A stretch of 64,000 nucleotides of DNA from Romeriopsis navalis LEGE 11480 (GTDB lineage Bacteria > Cyanobacteriota > Cyanobacteriia > Leptolyngbyales > Leptolyngbyaceae), in the NCBI RefSeq assembly GCF_015207035.1, contig NZ_JADEXQ010000009.1:1-64000 (forward strand). Direction: 5' to 3'. Position 1 is the stretch's first letter. The number at the start of each line of letters is the position of its first letter. The translations under genes and the position numbers were made by a program. This document shows, piece by piece, positions 1 to 6,898 of this stretch. Under the pieces are notes generated by a model. The model saw only the letters and a program-made list of their open reading frames with translations, was not told the origin of the DNA and made no database searches.

Positions 1-63
1 ATCTTTCAGCTGACGCACACCGTTCTTGTACAACTGGTCGCTTTCACATCGGGGACAACGCAT
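1..63 (-). CDS. N-terminus of a zinc-ribbon protein, transposase-like (partial)
   Basis: The reverse strand opens with an ATG at 63 and stays open to the left edge, giving 21 residues beginning MRCPRCESDQLYKNG. The CPRC knuckle followed by a KNG motif is typical of the N-terminal zinc ribbon of IS1-like and related transposases, and of a few other cyanobacterial zinc-ribbon proteins. Only the first Cys pair is visible, so neither the family nor intactness can be judged. Confidence 0.45.
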   Translation of the reverse strand, partial: MRCPRCESDQLYKNGVRQLKD

Positions 64-144
64 CAAACCTGCCTCTATCGGTTGATGCACCTAGGGTTCC
101 CCATTCCTCACTTAAACGCCCAGTGCCAAGAAATCAAGATCATT

Positions 145-185
145 AGGTTAAAACTAAAAAATAATTGGTTTAAGTTTTGATTAAG
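145..185 (-). promoter_or_regulatory. Pho-box-like array upstream of the response regulator
   Basis: Read on the minus strand there are 8-mers CTTAATCA (185-178), CTTAAACC (174-167) and TTTAACCT (152-145). All lie in one 11-bp register; the third register position (163-156) is degenerate. The cyanobacterial SphR/PhoB site is an 8-bp direct repeat of the form YTTAAYYW with 3-bp spacers. Orientation is opposite to the downstream regulator gene, so it could serve autoregulation or the leftward gene. Confidence 0.45.
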
Positions 186-276
186 CATCGATCGGATTGC
201 TAGAAGTAATCTTGCATACACAGATACAGAATACCAATGGTGTTAGGATATACGGAAAATTAATGTACGTCAGTTT

Positions 277-1035
277 ATGTCTGTTCCCGCTGTTGTAGAC
301 AGCAAGCCTCCACCGGTCAATCAGAATAAGAAAATTTTGCTGGTTGAGGATGAGAAAAATATTGCCGATGCGATCGCGCTTGCGTTATCCACCGAAAACT
401 ATGAAGTGACGATTATTAATAATGGCCGCGATGCGATTCAGGCACTGGTACCCGATTACGTGCAAGGCACTAAGCCAGAGGTTGATTACGATCTCTTGAT
501 TTTGGATTTGATGTTGCCATTTGTGAATGGTCTGGATATTTGTCGTCAGATTAGAGGCAGTGGGAATATTATCCCAATTCTGATTTTGAGTGCGAAGGCG
601 AGCGAGACCGATCGGGTTGTCGGTCTTGAGGTGGGTGCCGATGATTATTTGACTAAGCCCTTTGGGATGCGAGAGCTGGTTGCACGCTGCCGGGCGTTAC
701 TCCGACGGCCTCAAGGGCCGCCGCTACAACCGGAAGAAACAATTTTGCGGTTCCGCGCCCTCAAGGTCTATATTCAAGAGCATCGTGTCCTGATGGGTAA
801 TCAAGAAATTAACTTACCGCCAAAAGAGTTTCGGTTACTTGAAGTCTTTATCCGATCACCGAAGCAAGTCTTCTCCCGCGAACAGCTACTACACAGAGTT
901 TGGGGAGTCGAGTACACATCGGAGACCAAAACGGTGGATGTGCATGTCCGTTGGCTGCGAGAAAAACTTGAACGCGATCCGAGTCATCCGAAGTACATCA
1001 TTACTGTACGTGGTTTTGGATATCGCTTGGGGTGA
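277..1035 (+). CDS. OmpR/PhoB-family response regulator (SphR candidate)
   Basis: The 252-aa protein has an N-terminal receiver domain (about residues 19-140) with the acidic VEDE pocket, the phospho-acceptor Asp in LLILDLMLP and the KPF lysine. A linker leads to a C-terminal winged-helix DNA-binding domain ending in VDVHVRWLREKLE...VRGFGYRLG, diagnostic of the OmpR/PhoB class. It acts in the cytoplasm as a phosphorylation-dependent transcription factor. No histidine kinase is adjacent. Pho-box-like arrays lie upstream of it and of two following genes, and a PhoX phosphatase is nearby, so a phosphate-stress role (SphR-like) is plausible. That assignment is inference; the sequence alone supports only the family. 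The ATG at 277 precedes the receiver by a short polar tail. Confidence 0.9.
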   Translation: MSVPAVVDSKPPPVNQNKKILLVEDEKNIADAIALALSTENYEVTIINNGRDAIQALVPDYVQGTKPEVDYDLLILDLMLPFVNGLDICRQIRGSGNIIPILILSAKASETDRVVGLEVGADDYLTKPFGMRELVARCRALLRRPQGPPLQPEETILRFRALKVYIQEHRVLMGNQEINLPPKEFRLLEVFIRSPKQVFSREQLLHRVWGVEYTSETKTVDVHVRWLREKLERDPSHPKYIITVRGFGYRLG

Positions 1036-1052
1036 GGTGGTGCGGACCATTT

Positions 1053-1082
1053 TTTAACCCATATTTTACCTTTGTTTAAATT
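1053..1082 (+). promoter_or_regulatory. Triple Pho-box-like array
   Basis: Three 8-mers in perfect 11-bp register: TTTAACCC (1053-1060), TTTTACCT (1064-1071) and TTTAAATT (1075-1082), each 7/8 to YTTAAYYW. It lies just after the response regulator stop and about 260 bp before the next ATG, consistent with an SphR/PhoB site for the choice-of-anchor I gene. Confidence 0.5.
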
Positions 1083-1105
1083 CCCCTTGCAGCGCTTCAG
1101 ATACT

Positions 1106-1176
1106 ATTTAGCTAAATGTACTTACTATCATACGTATGCAAGTCTTGATCCGATTCATAACGATCATACGTTTGCA
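1106..1176. repeat. Short palindrome and direct repeat in the 1036-1344 gap
   Basis: The 309-bp gap between the response regulator and the anchor-I gene holds the Pho-box array plus a 12-bp palindrome ATTTAGCTAAAT (1106-1117). It also holds a 14-bp direct repeat, ATCATACGTATGCA (1127-1140) and ATCATACGTTTGCA (1163-1176), 36 bp apart. These could be regulator sites; nothing identifies the protein. No extra gene is seen in the gap. Confidence 0.35.
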
Positions 1177-1344
1177 TTTGTGACGTACTCAGCATTTCAT
1201 CTAACTCAGACATTTGTTACCTTTCATCAGAACTAGTTCAACGCCTGGCTCCCCATTGATCTAGGTCGTCTTTTTAGTGGAAACCGCTTTTTAGTTGAAG
1301 TCAGTCGGTATTACCCCACACCAACCCCAACACACAGAAAACTC

Positions 1345-3435
1345 ATGACAGATTCTCAAAATATTCGCCTTGAAAGAATTGGCGCCGTTACTAGTGATAT
1401 TGGCGCAGAAATCTCTGCCTATGATGCCGCGAATCAACTGCTGTTTGTGGTATCTGGCAGCACGGAAGTTCAAGTATTTGATTTGAGTGACCCAGCCAAT
1501 CCGCAGCCGTTTGCCGCAGCGCCAGTGATTGATCTAACGGATCTGGGTGCGCCGATTGGTGGCATTAATAGTGTTGCATTTAAGAACGGGTTATTGGCCT
1601 TGGCACTAGAGGCTGAAATACAAACTGACCCTGGTGCAGTGGCAATTGTGGATATCAATACCATTGTTAACGGCACTCCGATCGCCGATGCGGCCAAGGC
1701 ATTCCAAGCGGGTGCGTTACCCGATATGGTGACTTTCAGCCCCGACGGCAAAATGGTCTTAACCGCCAATGAAGGTGAACCCGATGATGGGATTAATCCT
1801 GAAGGGTCGATCACGATCGTCGATCTATCTGGTGGTTTGGCTGATGTCACTGCCGCGAATGTCACAACCGCCAACTTCCAAGCCTTCAATGGTCGTGAAT
1901 CTGAGTTGCGTGCTGCGGGTGTGCGCATTTTCCCAGACATACCTGCCGCCATTGACTTTGAACCGGAATATATTGCCGTTGCGCCGAATGGTCAGCAGGC
2001 GTTTGTGGCACTCCAGGAAAATAATTCCGTTGCGGTGCTGAATCTTGCAACCAAGACAGTCGAAAATATCGTTCCCCTGGGCCTCAAAGATTTTAGCCAG
2101 CCGGGTAATGGCATTGATGCGAGCGATCGCGATGGCGCAATCAATATTGTGAACCAGCCTGTCTTCGGTTTCTATATGCCCGATGGCATTGCTGCCTATG
2201 AAGTACATGGATCGACCTATTACATCACGGCGAATGAAGGGGATGATCGGGGGGATGCGGATGAAGCAGGCACTGGTGACGCAATTCGGATTAAAGACTT
2301 GGGCGATGTTGTTTCCTTTGGTCGCAATGGTTTGGCGTTAGATAGTAAGTTTGACCCATCAATCACGGAAGATGAGAATCTGGGTCGCTTGACTATTTCT
2401 TCGGTGGATGGTGACACTGATGGCGATGGCAATATTGATCAATTGATTTCCTATAGCAGCCGCTCTTTTTCCATCTGGGATGCTCATGGTAATCAAGTTT
2501 TCGACAGTGGTGACCAAATTGCCCAAATTACTGCGGCACAAGCACCGGAGCTATTTAACGCCAACAATGGTGATCCAGAAGACTTTGACACCCGCTCTGA
2601 CAATAAAGGGGCGGAACCGGAGGCTGTGACGATCGGTGAAATTGCAGGTCGTCCTTATGCATTTATTGGACTTGAGCGGGCCGGGGGTGGTGTGTTGGTC
2701 TATGACGTGAGTCAACCTACGGCACCAGAGTTTGTACAGTATGCACGTAACGATGAGGATATTGCTCCAGAAGGTCTGACTTTCATTAGCGCCGAGGACA
2801 GCCCCAACGGTAAGCCGCTACTAACAGTCGCGAACGAAGTATCAAACACCATTGCTGTCTACGAAATTGACGTACCACAGCAACCTGATGCAACTGATAC
2901 TGGAAGCGGTTCATCGCGTGACCCAGGTGTAAAGCAGGAAGAACCCACAAATCCAATGGGTGACGGTAATGGCGATAGTGCCGCTATGAGTATTTATGGC
3001 CGTGACTATGCAGAAACGCTGATGGGCAGTAGCGGCAACGAGATGATCTTCGGTAATGGTGGCATGGACGAACTCATCGGCAAAGCGGGCGATGACAAAA
3101 TTTATGGTGGCTCCCAGGCTGACAGGATTATGGCGGGTGCTGGTAACGACGTGATCTACGCAAATGGTGGCATGGACTACATCAATAGCGGTAGTGGTCT
3201 CGACCAAATCTGGTTGGGTGGTGCTAGCGACGCAATAGTGGTGTTGGAGACTGGTGATGGTTATGACAAAATCATGAACTATCAAGCGGGTTCCACACGC
3301 TTTAAGTTTGCAAATCCAGGCAACTTGACTTATACCGACAGTGCGGCTGGTCTTCAAATTAGCCAAGGTAATGACTTGCTTGCTGTGGTAGCCCACCGGA
3401 CAACTGGTGACTTTGGTACGCCAAGCTTTGTCTAA
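1345..3435 (+). CDS. Choice-of-anchor I family protein with C-terminal RTX repeats
   Basis: The 696-aa protein has a long beta-propeller-like region (residues about 8-515) with blade motifs such as VTFSPDGKMVLTANEGEPDD, PEYIAVAPNGQQAFVAL and PEGLTFIS, matching the choice-of-anchor I family. A low-complexity linker (about 516-545) leads to an RTX segment (about 546-640) with glycine/aspartate nonapeptides (GKAGDDKIYGG, GAGNDVIYANGG) that bind calcium in type I secreted proteins. There is no Sec signal peptide, fitting type I export through the C-terminus. Family members are often found with phosphatases and phytase-like esterases; enzyme activity here is unproven. An upstream Pho-box-like array and the neighbouring PhoX suggest a phosphate-scavenging role. 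The RTX tail closely resembles that of the protein at 6899-8623. Confidence 0.8.
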   Translation: MTDSQNIRLERIGAVTSDIGAEISAYDAANQLLFVVSGSTEVQVFDLSDPANPQPFAAAPVIDLTDLGAPIGGINSVAFKNGLLALALEAEIQTDPGAVAIVDINTIVNGTPIADAAKAFQAGALPDMVTFSPDGKMVLTANEGEPDDGINPEGSITIVDLSGGLADVTAANVTTANFQAFNGRESELRAAGVRIFPDIPAAIDFEPEYIAVAPNGQQAFVALQENNSVAVLNLATKTVENIVPLGLKDFSQPGNGIDASDRDGAINIVNQPVFGFYMPDGIAAYEVHGSTYYITANEGDDRGDADEAGTGDAIRIKDLGDVVSFGRNGLALDSKFDPSITEDENLGRLTISSVDGDTDGDGNIDQLISYSSRSFSIWDAHGNQVFDSGDQIAQITAAQAPELFNANNGDPEDFDTRSDNKGAEPEAVTIGEIAGRPYAFIGLERAGGGVLVYDVSQPTAPEFVQYARNDEDIAPEGLTFISAEDSPNGKPLLTVANEVSNTIAVYEIDVPQQPDATDTGSGSSRDPGVKQEEPTNPMGDGNGDSAAMSIYGRDYAETLMGSSGNEMIFGNGGMDELIGKAGDDKIYGGSQADRIMAGAGNDVIYANGGMDYINSGSGLDQIWLGGASDAIVVLETGDGYDKIMNYQAGSTRFKFANPGNLTYTDSAAGLQISQGNDLLAVVAHRTTGDFGTPSFV

Positions 3436-3668
3436 GCAGCATTGCAGTTTACTTTGGCTGATGTTTTATTCGCCAGCATGATTCAGACAAGTAACTTCAA
3501 TCGCAAACTCTGAGTTGTCAATATGTGCACATTATGATTATCTTCCAGGCAATTTAATCATTGCAATAAAATTAGATAGCTATCACATTTCATAAAATAT
3601 AGCATCTACCCCAGCAGTTTACTATTTCGATAGTTTATTCCTAATCCAAATTTAATTGACAATTAAAT

Positions 3669-3794
3669 TTGGCATTTAGGTGTTTGACTGATGGCCATAG
3701 TACTGGCGTTGGTATAACTAGCTCTGGCAACGGTGGCACAGCTGTTGGTGGAAGCTTCGATGGCGATAACGGTTCTTCGCTTGAACTTTATTGA
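3669..3794 (+). pseudogene. Glycine-rich coding remnant
   Basis: A 42-codon frame ends at TGA 3792-3794 and encodes a Gly/Ser-rich stretch (TGVGITSSGNGGTAVGGSF and DGDN). The composition is protein-like and unlike the surrounding A+T-rich spacer, and resembles repeat segments of secreted RTX-type proteins. No ribosome-binding site or ATG starts it, so it is best read as a decayed fragment or chance frame. Confidence 0.25.
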
Positions 3795-3895
3795 CGATAG
3801 TATTGATGCCAAACAAAGATGACAACACTGCAATATTGTCAATTCAACTTTGTTAACCCAATGAGTCTCATACCTTTCCCAAAAATTTCCCTCAA

Positions 3896-3925
3896 CTTTG
3901 ACTGCACTTAACCTATGTTTTACTT
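3896..3925 (+). promoter_or_regulatory. Pho-box-like triplet
   Basis: In 11-bp register: CTTTGACT (3896-3903, weak), CTTAACCT (3907-3914, perfect YTTAAYYW) and TTTTACTT (3918-3925, 7/8). It lies about 160 bp upstream of the small exported protein gene at 4087. Confidence 0.45.
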
Positions 3926-4048
3926 CAGTAGCTTACTATTTCTTTGGTTCTGTTGATAGAACCCCTAACCTTCTCAGTTGCATTTCAGACTTGTTTGTGT
4001 CGTTAGAGTAGTGTGTCATAGCAATTGCTACTTCAATGATTTTCCGGT

Positions 4049-4067
4049 TTTAACTTTGAGTTAACCA
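4049..4067 (+). promoter_or_regulatory. Pho-box-like doublet
   Basis: TTTAACTT (4049-4056) and GTTAACCA (4060-4067) are separated by 3 bp, scoring 8/8 and 7/8 to YTTAAYYW. The doublet ends only 19 bp before the ATG at 4087, which would fit repression or a very short leader better than classical activation. Confidence 0.35.
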
Positions 4068-4086
4068 TTTCACCTGCCCCTGCAAA

Positions 4087-4632
4087 ATGACTTTTCATAG
4101 TGCTTTATCCTTACGTGGTGCAAGGACATTTTCTAGTGGCATGATCGCTTTCATTGCAGTATTTTCCTGCATTGCGTCTGTCATATTAGATTGCTTGCCG
4201 GCTGTTGCAAAAGCGGGTCGATTCGCTTTTGAGCTGCCAGTCTATGGGCAAGTTGCGCACCAAAACCTAGCGACGCAGGTTAGGCCATTCGTAACGCAGC
4301 AAGTTGATCGTCAGTTTCGTCAAGATCCCAATCTTGAAGTGGTAGAGATATTCATTACGGTGAATCGTAATGGCGACGTTATGCCACTACTAACGACAGC
4401 AGTCTCGCGATCACAGTGGCAACAGTCACCACAAATTAGTCTGTGGACTAGATATCACGGTTCCTATGCTGATTTTCAACGGCCCACGCGGTCATTCCGG
4501 CGCTCAGTCATCGCGACTCAGCGTCGGAATGTGAACAGTTGGCAAGGTGTCGCATCCCGTCTTGAGATTTCCCTCGATCGCGGCAAGTTATCGAAAAGAC
4601 TTGCCCAACAAAAGCTCAGCGATCTGGATTAA
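4087..4632 (+). CDS. Hypothetical exported protein
   Basis: The 181-aa protein begins with a long hydrophobic segment (residues about 17-42, ending PAVAKA) that reads as a Sec signal peptide with an AxA-type site. The mature part is basic and Gln/Arg-rich, with no motif I recognise. It lies just downstream of two Pho-box-like sites and about 200 bp ahead of phoX, suggesting a periplasmic or secreted role in the phosphate response. That role is inference only. Confidence 0.65.
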   Translation: MTFHSALSLRGARTFSSGMIAFIAVFSCIASVILDCLPAVAKAGRFAFELPVYGQVAHQNLATQVRPFVTQQVDRQFRQDPNLEVVEIFITVNRNGDVMPLLTTAVSRSQWQQSPQISLWTRYHGSYADFQRPTRSFRRSVIATQRRNVNSWQGVASRLEISLDRGKLSKRLAQQKLSDLD

Positions 4633-4641
4633 CCGTTGGAA

Positions 4642-4803
4642 TTAATCTGGGTCGCGGATTGCGGCGATCACGTACTCATCGAAGTACATCAGCTTTTCCC
4701 AGGTGCGGCAATTGTCTGCGCCTTTGGAAAAAGACTTCAGACATTGCACAGCTAGCTTATCTAGTTGTCTGAAGCCATTTAGTTCGAGTTGTCTACCACA
4801 AGT
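4642..4803 (-). pseudogene. 3' fragment of an unrecognised gene
   Basis: On the reverse strand, a frame open from just after a stop (4804-4806) to TAA 4642-4644 encodes 53 residues including QLDKLAVQCLKSFSKGADN and LMYFDEYVIAAIRDPD. Codon use and amphipathic helical composition look strongly protein-like. There is no good start codon, and the upstream side collides with the ribosome-binding site and start of the divergent phoX gene. It is therefore probably the tail of a truncated gene. An internal GTG start giving a very small protein cannot be excluded. Confidence 0.4.
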
Positions 4804-4829
4804 TCAAGGCTAGAGAGGAGACGTGAACC

Positions 4830-6722
4830 ATGCACGACGACCAAATTACTAATAGATCAGGCAATCGCCCATTCGAGGATATTCTCCGCGCTAGCATGTC
4901 CCGCCGTAACGTCTTAAAGCGTGGTGCTGGATTATCAGTGGCGGGATTTTTTGGCACATTAGCTGGCAAAAATTTGTTGGCTAAAGTCGCGACTGCCGCA
5001 ACAGAAGGTACATCCACACTGCTAGCTCAGGCAACACCAACTGCTAATTTGCTCAATTTTACCGCTGTTAAAATTGCGGATTCTGTTACTGACCCGAAAG
5101 TGCCCAGCATTTCGCCCGAGTATCAGTACGAAGTTTTGATCCCCTGGGGTACGCCCATTCAGCCTGGTGGCCCTGAGTACAAAGGTGAACCGAGCAAGCG
5201 TCCTACCGCTGCGCAGCAAGCGAAGCAAGTTGGCATTGGCCATGATGGTATGTGGTTTTTCCCGAAGGGTGAAACCAGTAATACTGAAGGTATGCTTTGT
5301 GTGAACCATGAATTTGGTCGTAACAGCCATCTCCTTGGTAAGGATGCACCTGAAAGTGCCGAGGATGTGCGGCTATCGCAGCACGCCCACGGCCTGTCGG
5401 TAATTGCGATTAAGAATGTTGGTGACAAGTGGAAGCCAGTCGCCAGTAAAAACTCACGTCGCATCCATGTCAATACGCCTGTGACTCACAGCGGTCCGGT
5501 TGCGGGTACGGAGTTCCTGAAAAATAGTGCAAACAACGAAGTCAAAGGCACAGTGAATAACTGCGCTAACGGCTATACGCCCTGGGGCACATACTTGACC
5601 TGCGAAGAGAACTTTAACGGTTACTTCGGTGATAGCACCTACGATGCGGATACTGAAACCGGGACTTGGGAACCGAACGATCGTCAAGAACGTTACGGTT
5701 TCTCTTCTACGGGGTTTGGTTATGGTTGGGAGAAGTACGATCCCCGCTTTGATCTATCGAATCCAGCTTATGTGAATGAGCAGAACCGTTTTGGTTGGAT
5801 CGTGGAAGTCGATCCGATGGATGGTTCCCAAAAGCCGGTGAAGCGCACAGCGCTGGGTCGCGTGAAGCATGAAGGTATTGCTGTCACTGTTGGCCGCGGC
5901 GGTCGTGCTGTCGGTTATATGGGTGATGATCAGCGGTTTGACTACTGCTATAAGTTCGTATCGAAAGCAAACTGGCGCTCCATGCGGGCCCGTGGCTTAA
6001 GCCCCTTGGATCAAGGTAAGCTCTACGTTGCAAAGTTCAACGAGAACGGTACGGGTGAATGGCTGGAAATTACCATCAAGAACCCCAAAATCGCCGCTGA
6101 GTTCAAAACTCAAGCCGAAGTTTTGACCTATACTCGCGTTGCCGCTGACCTACTTGGCGCAACCCCCATGGATCGTCCGGAGTGGACAACTGTTGCGCCT
6201 AACGGCAATATCTTCTGGGCGATGACCAACAACAGCCGTCGCGAGGAAACTGGCCCGGGCAGCCCCTTGGCTCCCAACCCCGATGGTCATATCCTCGAAA
6301 TGTTTGATACCAACAATCACACTGGTACGACATTCACTTGGAGCATCCCTTACATCGCCCAAGAAACTCACGCCGCTGGCGATGAGACAACTTACAGCGA
6401 TCCGGATGGTCTCTGGGCTGACCCGGATGGTCGTCTGTTCATCCAAACTGATGGCGGTCAGAAAAAGGATCTCAACAACCAAATGCTGGTTGCTGATACC
6501 AACACGGGCGAAATTCGGCGGATCTTCTCCGGCGTTGCGAGTGATGAAATTACTGGCGTTGCGATTACCCCCGATCGTAAGACCATGTTTATCAACACAC
6601 AGCACCCCGGCAACGGCGATCCGGAGAAGACAAACTTCCCGGCACCGACTGATGGTGTGACAATCCCGCGCGATTGTACGATCGTGATCACGCGTAAAGA
6701 TGGCGGTATCATCGGTTCCTAA
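4830..6722 (+). CDS. phoX: PhoX-family alkaline phosphatase, Tat-exported (DUF839)
   Basis: The 630-aa protein starts at ATG 4830 behind AGAGGAG (4814-4820, 9-nt spacing). Residues 23-50 form a twin-arginine signal (SRRNVLKRG followed by a hydrophobic stretch). The mature part shows PhoX/DUF839 features: GHDGMWFFP, a CVNHEFG segment near residue 155, TYLTCEENFNGYFG, VKHEGIAVT, and DGLWADPDGRLFIQTDGG near 535. PhoX enzymes are periplasmic or extracellular Ca/Fe-dependent monoesterases releasing phosphate from organic esters under phosphate starvation. Length is normal for the family. No clear Pho box lies directly upstream; it may share the promoter region of the 4087 gene. The family call is firm; substrate is not known. 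Confidence 0.85.
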   Translation: MHDDQITNRSGNRPFEDILRASMSRRNVLKRGAGLSVAGFFGTLAGKNLLAKVATAATEGTSTLLAQATPTANLLNFTAVKIADSVTDPKVPSISPEYQYEVLIPWGTPIQPGGPEYKGEPSKRPTAAQQAKQVGIGHDGMWFFPKGETSNTEGMLCVNHEFGRNSHLLGKDAPESAEDVRLSQHAHGLSVIAIKNVGDKWKPVASKNSRRIHVNTPVTHSGPVAGTEFLKNSANNEVKGTVNNCANGYTPWGTYLTCEENFNGYFGDSTYDADTETGTWEPNDRQERYGFSSTGFGYGWEKYDPRFDLSNPAYVNEQNRFGWIVEVDPMDGSQKPVKRTALGRVKHEGIAVTVGRGGRAVGYMGDDQRFDYCYKFVSKANWRSMRARGLSPLDQGKLYVAKFNENGTGEWLEITIKNPKIAAEFKTQAEVLTYTRVAADLLGATPMDRPEWTTVAPNGNIFWAMTNNSRREETGPGSPLAPNPDGHILEMFDTNNHTGTTFTWSIPYIAQETHAAGDETTYSDPDGLWADPDGRLFIQTDGGQKKDLNNQMLVADTNTGEIRRIFSGVASDEITGVAITPDRKTMFINTQHPGNGDPEKTNFPAPTDGVTIPRDCTIVITRKDGGIIGS

Positions 6723-6746
6723 ACCGTTGACTAAGGCCTGAATTAA

Positions 6747-6778
6747 ACAGTCGGGGCTTCGCTGGAAGTCCCGACTGT
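6747..6778 (+). terminator. Hairpin terminator after phoX
   Basis: ACAGTCGGG pairs with CCCGACTGT, with an inner CTT/AAG extension around a small loop. It begins 25 bp after the phoX stop. There is no strong T-run, so it may be a weak terminator or a 3' stabiliser. Confidence 0.5.
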
Positions 6779-6898
6779 CATGGCAATCAATTAACTTATT
6801 CAGATCAGTTCAGTTTCGTCACATTGGCGCATCAGTTGGTGACATCAGGTTTTACACAATTCACTTGCGAAACAACTGTAGGTAGAGAGGAATCGGTT

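Larger units (their letters stand above)
3436..4086. other. 651-bp intergenic region with Pho-box-like sites and a gene remnant
   Basis: The region is A+T-rich at the left (3436-3660) with no supported gene. It then carries a short Gly-rich reading frame (3669-3794), a Pho-box-like triplet (3896-3925) and a second doublet (4049-4067) immediately before the next gene. No RNA gene or insertion-sequence ends were recognised. Confidence 0.5.
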
